A DNA stretch of 64,000 bases from Cinnamomum chago (GCA_038049695.1 CP142451.1:43535001-43599000), one strand, 5' to 3'; shown: positions 43,921 to 56,499, counted from the first letter of the stretch. The notes: generated by a model from the letters alone, not told the origin. A program made the numbers and translations.

Positions 43921-46538
43921 CAGGAAACATACCTGTCCTCACTCCAGCAATGGCAGCGGGCGGCGGTAGAGGTAGCAGCGGATGGCTGCGCAGAGGCGGT
44001 GGCAGAGGAGCGCCTCTTCTTCTTCTTCTCCTTTCTTTTTTCTCTTCCCCTTCTTGGTTTTTGTTGACCCTTGTGTTGGGAATGGTAGTAGGCACCAAAA
44101 CCCATTTAATTTCAGCTTTGGTTTTCATTCATTTCATTAGGGGCACTTAATGGGCCCTATTTAAGTTCTAAACAAAAAGTTAAATGGAGCGCCTCTTTTC
44201 TTTCTTGATTTGTGTGCATCAACCCCTAAGCCTATTTAATTTCAGCCCTGATTTTAATTCATTAGGGGGCACTTAATGAGCCATATTTAAGTTTCAAACA
44301 AAAATTAGATGGAGCCCCTCTTTTGTTTTTCGATTTGTGTGTGTCAACCCCCTCTTTTATTGAATCATTAGAGGGCACTTATGGACAGTTTGAAAGGCAT
44401 AAATAGAGGGCACTTATGGATAGTTTGAAAGGCATAAATTAAAATTAAATGACCCCTCTTTTATTTCATTAAAGGCCACTTATGGGTACCTTGAAGGTAT
44501 AAATAAAATTTAAATAAACCCTCTATAAAAATAAAACCTGAAGCACCTATTGCCTTTGACCATTGGTGGGCTCCACAATGGGGCCTAAATTTAAAAATAA
44601 AAAAGTCAAGGCTTAGCCTAATATTGCTTAATTGAAATCAAGGCCTTAGCCATATTTCACTCTACTTGAAAATAGAGCTCAATCAAATTTCACTCTTATT
44701 AGAAATAAGATCATAGCCTATTTTTACACTATTTGAAAATAGTGCTTAACCAAAGCGAACTCTAATAGGAAATAGGGCCTTATTAACCAATGGGCCATTT
44801 TCTCTCTAATAGGAAGTAGAGTCCTAATCAAATTTCTCTTTAACAGAAAAATTTCCCCCATATAAATACAACTGTGAAATGTGATATGCTAAGCGTGATA
44901 TGCTAAGCAACGGTATTGGTATTGGTAATATATTGATGACACCATTGATTATAAGCATTTTATTAGTTTTTAAGTTAACATAACTAAGCAACATAAATAC
45001 ATGTTAAAAAAATGATCATTACTATTATTTTCTATTCATATAGCGATACAGGATCTCATATAATGAGGGAACCTCTACACCCCCTTATTTAAGTTACTTT
45101 TGCAAAAAAAAAAAAAAAACATTTTCAATCATTTTTCAATATTCTGGATTTTCTAGAAAATTTTCATATTTTTTTGACGATTTTTTAACGTACCGCTACG
45201 TAGCGCCCGCTTCGTAGCGTTTTGGCGGTCCGCCGCTACCGCTATTTTCATTCTTGCTCCCTTGTTCTTATAAATAGGTACTACAACACTTCTCCATTCA
45301 TGTAGCATTTTCTTTGTCATTAATATCTTATTGAAGAGTCTAGTTAATCAGATCTCCCCAACTTCTCCTAAGCATTCCAAGCCTCAATCAGAATGTCATC
45401 TGGACCCGTAGCCTCTCCTGTCTTCATTTGTTTTAATGCTTTCCTCATTTCCACCATCCTAATTCTACGAAAAAAAATATGGTTTGCTATTGAAGTATCA
45501 GTTTTTGTTCTTAAGTCTCCTATATAGTCTTCATTTAACAGTATGCTAAAATAATCTCTCCACCTTTCTTTGATATCGTTGTCCTTCACTGGAACCTTTT
45601 GGCCGTTGCTCTTAATATATTTGACACAATCCAAGTCCCTTCTTTTCCTTTCTCTTATTTTTGCAAGCATAAAAATATCCATCTCTCCTTCTCTTGTTCC
45701 TAACCTATTAAATTGGTCATCATATGCTTTGCACTTTGCATCACTTACTACTTTCTTAGCTTCTTTCTTTGTCGCCTTGTATATCTCATAGTTTTCCAGA
45801 TTCTTAGAGCCATGCCAAACTTTGTAACAACGTCTCTTCTCCCCAACAGCTTCCTAACCTCTTCACTCCACCACCAGGTTTCTTTATTATCTTGTCTCTT
45901 CCCTTTCGACTCTCCAAGCACCTCTTTAGCAACCTTCCTAATACAGTTAGCCATTTGATTCCACATCGCTCTAGTTTTTCTTTCAAAATTCCATTCTTCC
46001 TCATCAATCATTCTGGCCTTAAATACTGTTGCTCTGTCTCCTTTCAAATCCCCCACCTTGTTTTAAGGCACATTTTATTTACTACACCTCTTTCTACCTC
46101 TAATGCACACTTGTAAAACTACTAGCCTATGTTGCATGGTCAAACCAAGGTTTTAAAACCCGGACTCAAGACTTGACTCGGGTCGGCCTGAGTCCGAGTT
46201 GACAAAAAAGAAAAAAGGGGAAAAAAATGTCTAAAAAATAGTGAAAGTGGATTGGCATTGCCTAATAGTCCTTCACTCCTTCAATCCATGTAGATAGTTT
46301 TACTCCTTTTATTCTTCTACGTTAACGATAGATTTTGTCATTTTTTTGGAATAATTCAATAAGACAAGCCATTTAATAATTTAATTGCAATTAAAACTTA
46401 AAAGTAGAAAAGACAATATCCACGTTCCAATTTCCAAATCAATTATCAACTAGTAAGATGTAGCTAAGTTTCAATTATAGCATATAAAAATGTAAAACCA
46501 TACCTTAGCTCTTTCTTTTTAAAATTTAAATTCTAATT

Positions 46539-47791
46539 CTATGTTGAATGCCTTGTGGGTTCTAGATCTTCATCATCGTCGTTATTTTGACTTCGACGAT
46601 AGTATTGAGCAATGTCAAAATGAAAGAACGCTTGCCCCGCTCTTGGAGTTGTAGGACCTTCTCCGTAGTTTGATGATGGAGCCATGACTTGGAATTGAGG
46701 ATATGCATATGGTGGTGGTTGTTGCACTTGCGGGGGGTACCACAAAGATTACATACTGTTGTTGCCCATACCCATGTGAAGGACCACCGTACCCACCATA
46801 TTGCTGCTGCTGCCCATACTCATACGAAGGATCATGGTGTGAGTGTCTATACTGTTGCCCATACCCATATGAACTATTAGAACTTGTGATCCAAGGACTT
46901 GATGCCATTTGCTTCGGCTGAGGATATTCATCCGATGGCTCGTTTCCTTCACCTCTGCCCCACCCACCAGCTGGCTTACTTGGACCACCATGTAACGGGT
47001 CATATACATTAATGTTGTCATCTCCACCACCACCACCACCACCACCATCACTACCTTCGTATGCCTCCTCGTTCTAGCCCTGATCACCCCCTTCTTGTGA
47101 GCCACTCTTGCTAGAAGATGATGTTTTGCGGCAGCGTTCTTCTTCTTCATGAGTGGCCAACCTTTGGCTTTGACTTTGAGTCTTTGCATGGGTGCTCTTA
47201 TCCTTTGACTTTCGCTTGTATTGGAGAGTTCGGTCTTTAATCCATTGTTTGGCTTTAGAGATGGGGCCACTTGAATTAGTTGAATGTGATGATCTATCTC
47301 TAGCCCCCGCAACATGCTCCGAAGTAGAACGTGTCAACTTTGGCTCACGGCTATGACCACGTTGTGAGCCTTGTGATGACGACGCCGCTACACCATTGCC
47401 CTCATCGCGTGCTGATGGCGCTGTAGAAGTAGGTGTAGGAGATCTGCGAGTGGGAGGTTGTGGTGGGGAATTATGTCCTTCATCTGACTGAAAGTCATGT
47501 ACATCAGCCATTGCTTCATTGAGGAATTTTGTATCATTCAATATTGGATCATCTCTTTTAGCCAATCATTCACCAAGAGGGTCATCTTCCTCAAATATAT
47601 AATCCAAATTAATTGGTTGGGAGTCTCCATTGTCTCTTCTCATTAGATTCCTTCCTTGTGTTGTAATGGACAAAGACCAACTTCCCCAACTTTTGCACAG
47701 TAAGGTGATTACGGGTCTTAGTGTGGATCAAACTGAATGTGCTCCAATTCCTTTCACATCCCAAAGATGAGAATGCTTGGCTTAATATTCT
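46539..47791 (-). pseudogene. hAT transposase, C-terminal part with Tyr/Gly/Gln-rich tail
   Basis: This is the continuation of the transposase beyond the solo LTR insertion. It opens with RILSQAFSSLGCERNWSTF, the C-terminal half of the hAT dimerisation domain, then IHTKTRN..LGKLVFVHYN. After a frame shift near 47,640 and a TGA at 47,566 comes a Ser/Thr/Arg-rich region, a run of Gly from a CCACCA repeat (47,023-47,046), and a tail with YGQQ repeats between 46,760 and 46,900. A stop at 47,072-47,074 and a frame shift near 46,748 interrupt it; the original end seems to be at 46,539. Extended low-complexity tails occur in plant DUF659-type proteins, but I cannot judge how usual this one is. Confidence 0.75.
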
Positions 47792-47796
47792 TTCTG

Positions 47797-50700
47797 TGTC
47801 ACGACCCAAATTCCGGGGCCCTATCGGATTTCTGGATCGTGATTATTTGGCAACATGCACCACACATTCATCAAATAACTTTCAGAAGGAATTAGGCATT
47901 TAGATCTAACTATAATTTCAATTAACTTGTAAAAGTCAAATAACATCAATAATCACTGAATAAGTAAAATTCCCATGTTTTGGCTCAAATCAATGATGTC
48001 TAAAACATTGAATAAAATTTCCTAAACAAGGGCTAATCCCTCTATCAATTAATTGAATTTTTCCTGCCTCTCTCTTTAGCCACGCATGCCGAAGTCTACA
48101 GGTTGAAAGTCGTTCTACTCTGGCCCACCCACAATGTGATCATCTGAATGGGGCAATACAACATCTGTAACATTGGGGAATGAGTTCTCCTAATCACCCA
48201 TACAACATAGAACATAACATCAAATAAAACATACAAGTCTAAATTAACAGGTCAAACACAATTAAAAGTCCATCCATTTAAAACTTCGCGCCCAGTGCAC
48301 ATTACTACGCCACCATGGCTAATCATACATGTTCACATGCCCCTTCTGGCATTAACTCGTTAACCGCGTCCACTAAGGACTTGCCAATACAACGGCCACC
48401 GTGGTCCAAATCCATAAATTATCCGGACACCAAGACCAACATCCTACATCTAGGATCCATTTTGCAATATTTGCTTACCATGTTCACCACCCTAAACATA
48501 TCATAAACATTGTAACAACCAGAAACTCAAAGAAATATCAACAACATACACAAATCAGCAGTGTGGACCCAGTCCCCTACACAATTTACTTGTCGCTGCC
48601 CCACTTCTAATCATGACTGGTAGTTATAGGTGTAGGGGTGGCCCACCCTTCATTATAAATAGAATATTACACAGCATCATTCCAAAATTCCAATAAAACA
48701 GTCCATACACTTAATCATAATCCACATAAAGCCTTATTTTATATAAGTGGGAGGGTTATATTATAGTTGCATACAAAGTCCAGGGGCTGCCCCAAATTAT
48801 AGACTCCTCCCAGGCCTCAACTACACACACAGCCTAAAAACAAGTAATCCATGCCTAAAACATCTTGGCATAAGGTGCAGTGGGTCCCACTGACCTAAAG
48901 CATGATCAGACCTACTCTCTAGGATCGCCTAGGGATAAGTTCTTATGCTAATGGATATGATTCATCATCAGACCACTCCCTAGGGCCCACAAATCAAAAC
49001 AATTACTAATGGGTTTCAAGCAATAATTCTTGCCTGAGAATTTTGTGGCTGTTAGATAGAGAAACAGATGGGACCTACTTCCTATGAGTCCACCATCACT
49101 AGGGTTGACCATGGGTCCCCTACAAGATGTGAGGTCCTGATCTTTGATCGGGTCAACCCTGTGACCCCACAAAGGCTGTTGACCTCAGCCCTGCCCATGG
49201 ATGAAAATATCTACGTAGCGGCCGAGCCCACCACGCTTCATAAGATTTATTGGGTATCGCACCCCATGGTGCCTGTAGCGGCCGCTACGCATGGATCGCC
49301 ACGTTTTGTAGCGCCAGCTACGACTCGGCTGCCCAAAAAATTAAAAAAATCTAGAGAGACCTAGAGAGATCGGACACTATTGTAGCATGCAGAACTGAAA
49401 TGTTAAAAAGAAAAGGAGCTCTATTTCACCAGAAGATGAACGAATGAAAAAAAAAAAAAAAAAAAAAAGACAGCAGATGGAGAAACGTACTTGGAACTGC
49501 AAGTAGCAGCAGCAGTGGCACCACTTTTCTTCTCCTTCTCCTTCTCTTCTTCTTCCTCTTTTCTCGATCCTTCTGTTTGGGAGAAGGAAGTAGGGCCATA
49601 AAAGCCTCTTTCAGTCCCTTCTTTATTTAGCTAGTAGGGTAAATAAGAATGGGCCCATATTGGGCTCCCCTTATGAAAGGTGTAACTAAAGATTAAATGG
49701 GCCCACAGTGGCTCACCTTATCAAAGTTATAAATAAAACTCAATTGGCCCCTCAGAAAAAATAAAGCTGATGCACCCAATGTTATTAGTTATTACCATTG
49801 GTGGGCTCCACAATGGGTCCTAAATATTAAAATAAAAAAATCATGGCTTCGCCAAATAAATAAAAATTAAGGGCTTAGCAAAATTTTACTCTAATTAGAC
49901 ATAGAGACCAATCAAATTTCACTCTAACTTGAAATAGGGTTATGGCCAATTTCACACTAATTGAAGATAGGCTCTAGCAAAGTTTTCTCTAATAGGAAAT
50001 AGGGCTCAACCAAATTTCATTTTAATAGGAGATAGGACTCTAACCAAATTACGCTCAATAGGACACAGTGGCCCAAATTAATTTTACTCTGATAGGAAAT
50101 AGGGCCCTGATCAAAATTTTCTTTAACAGAATATTTTAAACTATATATATATATTTCAAAATACAACTCAGAAATGTGATATTCTAAGCAATGATGGTGA
50201 TAATATTTTGATAACACTGATTACAAACATGAATATATGTGAAAAAAAAAGATTATTCCTACTATTTTCTATTCATACAGCGATACAGGACCTCGTACAA
50301 TGAAGGGACCGCTACGCTCCCTTATCTCAGTTACTTTTGCAAAAAAATAAATAAATACATTTTCTATCATTTTTCAATATTTTGGATTTTCTGTGATTTT
50401 TTTAGAATTTTTGCACGTTTTTTTTTTCAAAATGCGCCGCTACCCCGCTACTGCTATTTTCATCCTTGGCCCTACCTCCTACAAGTAATACGCCTCCTAG
50501 ATGTAAGTGCAACAAGATAGTGGACCAGATGGGTCCCACTCCATCTAAGTCCAGCACTAATATGGTCAACCAGCAGTACCCCACCAGATCTCCGGACCTG
50601 ATTTGGAATCAGGTGGGCCATGGGGTCCCACAATCCCAAACTCTGCATTCCTATGTTGACTTCAAGGGTTTTTTTTCATGAATCCAGATTGATGTTCAAA

Positions 50701-51330
50701 ATATTTGGAGATTCAAAAGAAAACAAACACCTGATAATCATGTGCCTATGATAATCAAGATTTACATGATCTCCATGACTCAAAATAGAGTCTATATCTA
50801 ATCCCTAATTACAAGAGAATTATTGAATACAATAGCATTGCGCAACAGTAAAGACATACCTTATTATCAATCATTCGAGTGAATAATCTAGGGTATCTAG
50901 GAAGATCCACTCACCTTCGATAGAAGATTTCCGCGTTCGCGATGTGAGGGCGCGAGTAGGATATCCGCTGATCGCCTTCTCACTGATTGCCTTCTTCTTC
51001 TTCTCCTAGATTTCCGGCCACCAAACTCACTCAGATTTTCTCTCAAGAAGAAGAAAATTGATACCAGAACTAATGGTCGATGGTTTGTTTATATACACAC
51101 TAGAGTCATTATTCTTCTCAAACTACTCTTAGAATCCTATGCAAATTGAACATATAGTCCTACTAATACAAGACACGCAGGACTCTCAATTGGAGTTGAG
51201 ATACAACTCCTAAATCATCCTAATACCAACCCACGTGGGACTCTTCCAATAAAATAAACAATATTCGAGGGTCCCACCTGGGCCATACTAATAATGCTAA
51301 TCCTGGGCCCAGGTGACTCTGGATATTACA
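47797..51330 (-). mobile_element. Large solo LTR inside the hAT transposase gene, family S2
   Basis: Read on the minus strand it runs TGTAATATCC to GGGTCGTGACA. Removing it joins the two halves of the hAT dimerisation domain (..LRAFAI and RILSQ..). The 5-bp flanks TTCTG and TATTG agree at three positions, so the insertion is old. Net of the nested hAT copy it is about 2.25 kb. An LTR of the same family begins at 59,789 on the opposite strand; both share TGTAATATCC, a CGCGAACGC segment and a GTGAGTG..ATC block. No gag-pol is present. Confidence 0.8.
49196..50468. mobile_element. Non-autonomous hAT element, family H1, copy 2
   Basis: 1,273 bp, beginning CATGGATGAAAATATC and ending TATTTTCATCCTTG, with flanks GCCCTGCC (49,188-49,195) and GCCCTACC (50,469-50,476), an 8-bp duplication with one change. 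Subterminal GTAGCGGCC-like motifs occur at both ends. The right half (CAGCGATACAGGA..CTC and TCAGTTACTTTTGCAAAAAA) matches 45,046-45,115 of copy 1, and the left-centre GCAGCAGC and CTTCTTCTTC blocks correspond to 43,950-44,040. It sits inside solo LTR S2. Confidence 0.9.
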
Positions 51331-51335
51331 TATTG

Positions 51336-53484
51336 CAAAAGCTCTTAGATTAGCCTCATCGCCAAATGTAGCCCACCATTCAGTTGTGTTAAAAAATCAA
51401 ATCAATAAAGTCAATTGTTTGTCATAATTCATAAATAAAATTCATATAGTACTATAATCAAATGAACGTTAAAGAAAAATAATTTCAAATAATAGTAGTA
51501 TTGAAATAATACCTGGATCCATCTTCTTACGACCCAATATGGCTGCATCTGATCCAAAACTACTAAGAGCGCCCTTGTAGTTTCTCAACTATAGAAGTCA
51601 AAATCTAAAAGTTAGTGACAAATTGATGAATAGCAATGTCATGTGATATGACATCTTACCTGGTTAAGAATTGTAACTTCTTGTTGCGGGTCACGTGTCA
51701 TGGTCTCTAAATTTTTTTTCAAGCCATGGAAAACTTCTTCATACTTGGAGAAGTGTTTGGTATAGAAGCAGCTTGGGTTCAAGTAGTACGCTGCATGCCA
51801 TGACGTCATTAAGTAATAGGTGTTGAATTCTAAAATAAGTAGTTACTTACTAGTTACTAGTTAGTATTTTTAGTAACCATGATGAAAATGTACTCATAAT
51901 CAAAATTTACCTGCCGCGTGTATGTCTTGATGCAATTGTCAATAATTTTCCAAAGCTTCTTATAATAAGTCCCATTCTTTGCTCTGGACCCTTGCTCTAT
52001 AGCAAGTTTTGCTCTATCCATGGCATCATACACAAAGCCCATTGTGGACTTCGTATCACCATCCACTAGTTTCAAGACCAAGACGAGCGAGTGAGTTAGT
52101 AGATCGTTCTGCCTTATTCTAGAAATCCTCTCCAAGGACAATCTGTTGTACATGGTGTGCCAAAGATTGATGTGAAAAATCTGAATTTACATATGCTTTC
52201 CTCGTCCACATTTGCATTGTGTGCTTTGGCACGACAATGACTCGCAAGGGCCACGGAATGCATAGCAAAGCGTGTGCTACCCGACCTCAGAATCTCATGA
52301 CCCTCATTCATTTCTCTTAGCAGATCGGTCATAAACTGATGGTTATAGATCAAAGATGTCACTATCTTTCCCTCATCAATATTATCACGGACATCATCTA
52401 ATTTGCTAACGTCCTCCAAAATGAGATCAATACGATGTGCCGTGCACGACACCCAAATAATACTCCCATTTTTTTCACGCAATTTCTTCGCCGCGGCCTT
52501 AAAGTTAGTCGCATTGTCCGTCACAATTGCAACAACATATTTGTGCCAATTTTTAATCATACACAAGGTATCATCAATCAAACTATACAAATATTGGGCA
52601 TGCATCCATTCTATGCCCGCTTGTATCTACAGACCTAATAAAAAATGTCCCACTACACAGTAAGCTATGAAGTTAATAATGTGCTGCCTATTGTTGCTTG
52701 TCCACCCATCACACATAAGCGTGCACCCATACTCTCAAGTTTTGAAGTGGTCTTCCAATAATCGTCACATTCCATATCAAGATACTTTCCGCCAATCTAA
52801 TAAACAGATGGAGGTTTGACTCCAGGCCCCACCTCAGCTATAGTATCAACCTTGGCTTGATAGGATGGGGAATTAGCAACATTTGGTGGAATCCTATTAT
52901 AATGGAAGAACTTTGAGATGGCTCTCCCCATTTTCATGGCTCTAGCTTTCATATCACCCATGATAGAGCTAGAAATCTTTGGTTGTTTCATACTTTGGGA
53001 CCTATGCAAGAATGAATCCAATGTCCCTCTCCTAGCTGTGTCCTTATAAGGGCCAGGAGGAGCTCCTGAAGAACCGGCCCCACCCCGTGTCTCTTCCATA
53101 CGAGCCTGCTCAGAAGCATACGCTCACGGCTCGCTCTCATAGCCCTCCTTAATTCCCTCTCCTCATCATCACCACCACCATCAGAGTCATCATCAGAACT
53201 GTCAATCCTCTGCATATGTGCAACCCTCTCATCAAATTTTTTCTTTCATTCTCACTCTTCTTTCCCTACAAGATATCTCTCATTTGTTTCCTCACTTCAG
53301 TGGGGACATTTGCACATGGTTTTGCTTCCCCTTGTATACCTTCTAGGTGGTGTTTAAATCTGTGGATCCCACCACTAAGAGTCTTATGACACCATTGGCA
53401 TTTGACCTTATGACGGTCTCCTGCAACCATCTACCCATGTTCCCATCCTGGATCAACTTCTTTCTCTTTATTTTTTGGTGCCAT
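51336..53484 (-). pseudogene. hAT transposase, N-terminal part (BED finger and DUF659 core)
   Basis: It starts at 53,484 with MAPKNKEKEVDPGW. A BED-type zinc finger follows (CQWCHKTLSGGIHRFKHHL, with Cys-x2-Cys and His-x4-His), interrupted by a TAG just before it. The catalytic core has the conserved AIVTDNATNFKAAAKKL and WVSCTAHRIDLILEDV. Further on FGDEANL precedes the solo LTR, the first half of the dimerisation domain. Several frame shifts occur (near 53,100, 52,800-52,600 and 52,130). The protein would bind the element ends and cut them; this copy cannot make a full product. Confidence 0.85.
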
Positions 53485-53934
53485 TGTGATCTAAGTGGCT
53501 TTAATCTGCACAGTCAAGATTCTAGATTTAACTTTAAGACAAGAAATGTTTAAAAAACATTACCCTAAATAATCTCATGCCAAAAACATAAGTAAATAAT
53601 GAAAAAAAATTCGGATTTCTTATTATTTTAAAAAAATTACATAATAATAATCAAGAAAATCACATTCTTTTAACCAAACAAGAGTTGAAATATCATCTAC
53701 AAGCATAACACACTTGTAATCATCTATTCTACACAATTTAATAATGTAAAAAAAAAACATATTATTAATAATTATTTTAACTAGAAAAAGTTAAGAAAGT
53801 ATTATTCTTGCACATACATGCATAGATCTAGGGTTAGAACCATAGATCCATGTTATACACCCAAAATAATAATCTCATGCAAAAAACATAAGTAAATAAT
53901 GAAAAAAAAAAAATTGGATTTCATATTTTTTCAT

Positions 53935-54738
53935 GTGTACCTTGTGATCATAACATAAAAATCCTTTTTGGTCATGTGCATATCCTAAGAAGGCACACTT
54001 AGAAGATTGAGTAGATAGTTTTGTTCGTTCAGCTGGAGGTAAAAGAGCAAAACATACACACCCAAATGTATGGAGATGAGAATAACTAGGCTGTTTTTGG
54101 AACAGACAAAAATAAGCTGTGCCATGCTGAATCTGAGGAGATGGTAACCAATTCACAACATGAACGGTTGTTGATAGGGCTTCAGGCCAAAATTTTGCAC
54201 GAACAGAAAATTCTAAGAGTAGAGAACGAACAATGTCCAAAAGATGTTTGTTTTTCCTTTCGGACACCCCATTTTGTTGTGGAATATATGGGCAGGTTTT
54301 TTGAGACATAATTCCTTTGTGTTGCAAAAATTTTTGGAAATCTTTAGAAGTATATTCCTCACCCGAATCAGTCCGAAGTGTTTTAATTGTAGTAAAAAGT
54401 GATTCTCAACATAAGCTAAGAAAATTTTAAAAGTTCAAAACACCTCAGATTTTGTATGTAAGAAATAAACCCATGTAAAACGACTATAATCATCAATGAT
54501 TGTAACAAAATACTTAAAATTGGAATGTGATATCACAGGTGCGATAACCCATACAGCACTATCCACAAGATCAAAACATTTCAATGATAAAGAAGTATGA
54601 TGGAAAAAGGAAGTGTTTTGCTCTTGCCCATTTTACAACTAGAACAATTAAAAGAAACATCGTTAAGGGAAACTTTATTATCAAGAAGCAAACCAGAATT
54701 AAATAAAAACAATAATGCTCTAGAATGGGGATGCCCTT
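53935..54738 (-). mobile_element. Old copia fragment (pre-integrase and integrase)
   Basis: On the minus strand, SSCKMGKSKTLPFS (54,600-54,660) is the end of the pre-integrase zinc finger, and 54,327-53,935 gives integrase with GVSERKNKHLLD (catalytic Glu) and KCAFLGYAHDQKGFLCYDHK. The first Asp region between them is frame-shifted. It is related to the young copia element but far more diverged. LTRs are missing, and its upstream side is cut at 54,738 by the copia LTR that follows. Confidence 0.8.
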
Positions 54739-56499
54739 TGTAGAAGATTATGGGCTCTGTAAAATAATGTTGAGGCCATATACAGCCTGTATATAATCCC
54801 ACACGTGGGATCTAGTCTCGGATTGTTTATGCTAATTTGTCTCATATTACTCACTTGTATAGACTAGGAGATTTTGTTTATTATTCTGATTTGCATTATT
54901 AGCATGTTTAGAGCCCTTGATTGAGGCATAATGAGAATATAAATATACACAGTTGATCCTCTATTGAGTTATCACTCTCTCCAAAACTCTCTTCTTCTTC
55001 TTTCTTCTCTCATTCCATATTATAACATGGTATCAAAGCTTTGGTTATGATCAATCCCTCATCTCTTATTGATCAAAAACCTATTCTGGCGTGAATCCTC
55101 TCTCTACTGCTGCTGATAGTGCCAGACGTGTCCCTTGATCAAAAGGGGCCCACCACTGATCAACTTATCACCAAGAGAACTCCACAGCTGTGATTGCTAG
55201 TCCTTAAGGGTTATTCTAAGGATTTTTTTGGATTTTTTCGTCACCATTTGAGGTAGGTTTCACACTCTTCTTCCCCTGTCAGTTTTGGTTGATAATTGTC
55301 AGACAGATTTCATCCGGACTGTCCAGATTTGTGGATCTGTATCAAATTCTCATCATATTTGGACCGAAGGAAGTAACTTTTAACTCCTTCAGGAAGTTCA
55401 ACCTTGATCTGAGATTAGACCATTTGGTGGGCCCCACGCACAGATCCCCTCTCTTTTGTAGTTCGTCTGGCACTATTTTGGTGAAAAACTGCACTGTTCT
55501 GTGCTGGTTGATGCTGGATTCTTCATCCACCACTCAATCTACCATCAAACTGCTGTATAAGCAGATTCATAGCAGATTCAATCACCTCTGCCTTCTGCTT
55601 CTTTGCACATTGACTGTTTTTCTTCATATCTGAGGGCTGATCTCCTTTCAAACTGCTGATTTGCGTACTTTCTTCTACATTCTGCAATGGACAAATATGA
55701 TGTCATCCCAATTAAATTTAACGGGCAGAATTATATGTTCTGGTCCTTCCATTTAAAGAACTTTGTAGAGGGACTGTGGCTTTTTGGTTATCTTGATGGA
55801 TCAATCACTAAGCCTCAGACTACAAGTACCACTGACTCAAAAAGCTTAGCCACCTGGTCCAAAGAAAATGCTAAAGTGGTCACTTGGATCCTTAACTCTA
55901 TTGATCCATCTCTTGCTTTGGCTCTTCAAGCCTACACTACTGCAGCTGATATGTGAGCTCATCTCAAGAAAGTCTATCATCAAACCAATAAGGCCCGGAA
56001 GTTTCACTTGGATAGTGAAATTGCTAAGTATAATCAAGGGGATAAATCTGTGCATGAATACTTTAATGGTTTCCTCACCTTATTGACTAAAAGGGATTCC
56101 ATGTTGATCCAAACAGTCTCTTTTGGATTTCTATCTGATGCTCTCAAGTTACAAGAAGAAACTCACATTAGCCAGTTTCTTATGAATCTACGACCAGAAT
56201 TTGAATCTGTCCGATCTGCCCTCATGAATAGAGAAAATTCTGCTAATCTTGATACCTGTTTTCAAGAAGTCCTTCGCGAAGAGCTTCGTCTCACCTCACA
56301 GCATACTATTATGGAAGAACCAAAAGCCTTCCTTGCGCCTCTTCCTGTTGACTCGGCTCTTCTGGCAACCCAAAATCCGAAGCTGACTTAATGTTATGAA
56401 TGCAAAGGCTTCTGCTATATTGCCAAAATTCCCGCAAGAAATTGGTTTGTAAATATTGCAAACGGTCTGGTCATCTTATTGATGACTGTCGCAACCTAC
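54739..56499 (+). mobile_element. Copia element B, 5' half only
   Basis: LTR 54,739-55,027 (TGTAGAAGAT...TTATAACA) is followed directly by the primer site TGGTATCAAAGC and a leader, then gag from 55,687. The element ends exactly where copia element C begins (56,500), shortly after the zinc-knuckle region. No protease, integrase or RT of this element is present in the window. Confidence 0.85.
55687..56499 (+). pseudogene. Copia B gag
   Basis: It starts MDKYDVIPIKFNGQNYMFW. A TGA at 55,954-55,956 replaces the Trp found in the sister copy (DMW in element C). The frame continues to 56,391 with FLMNLRPEFESVRSAL and LDTCFQEVLREELRL, meets a TAA, and then the first zinc knuckle is damaged by an indel (CYECKGF, then a shifted frame). 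gag forms the particle shell and binds RNA. Confidence 0.85.

Larger units (their letters stand above)
37943..45256. mobile_element. Non-autonomous hAT element, family H1, copy 1, carrying a copia insertion
   Basis: It begins CATGGATGAAAATA and ends with the inverted counterpart TATTTTCATTCTTG. Flanks are CTCTCTTG (37,935-37,942) and CTCCCTTG (45,257-45,264), an 8-bp duplication with one change, and removal restores the LINE reading. Without the copia element it is about 1.57 kb. Both subterminal zones are packed with GTAGCGGC-like motifs (37,960-38,085 and 45,190-45,245). It shares its right-hand part with the copy at 49,196-50,468. There is no transposase ORF. The 8-bp duplication and CA...TG ends place it in hAT. 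Confidence 0.88.
37345..46145 (-). mobile_element. RTE-type LINE (copy B), split by a 7.3-kb insertion
   Basis: Two pieces, 37,345-37,934 and 45,265-46,145, match adjacent parts of the LINE at 60.9-64.0 kb in the same orientation. The first carries the reverse-transcriptase segment with [15 protein letters not shown]; the second carries the region with KERWRDYFSILLNED and RKALKQMKTGEATGPDDI. The split falls at the point equivalent to about 62,200 of the other copy. Both ends are missing: the left piece stops before the usual 3' end, and the right piece stops where a hAT element begins (46,146). It is much more diverged than the other LINE copies, so it is old and was the target of the later insertions. 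Confidence 0.85.
46146..53934 (-). mobile_element. Autonomous-type hAT element (BED finger, DUF659), inserted in LINE copy B
   Basis: The left end at 46,146 reads CAAGGTTTTAAAACCCGGAC, a hAT-like terminus starting with CA, directly abutting LINE copy B. The transposase lies inside on the minus strand, split by a solo LTR (47,797-51,330). The right terminus was not found: a copia fragment starts at about 53,935. A direct repeat with ATAATCTCATGC..AAAACATAAGTAAATAATG occurs at 53,568 and 53,868, upstream of the start codon. The hAT class is firm from the protein; the outer boundaries are only partly shown. Confidence 0.75.

Noticed and set aside
46689-46921. Plus-strand His/Tyr/Cys-rich frames
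   Set aside because: Antisense of the YGQQ repeat tail of the transposase.
47860-49190. Possible gag-pol in the S2 LTR
   Set aside because: No retroelement motif in any frame; the whole segment behaves as LTR sequence only.
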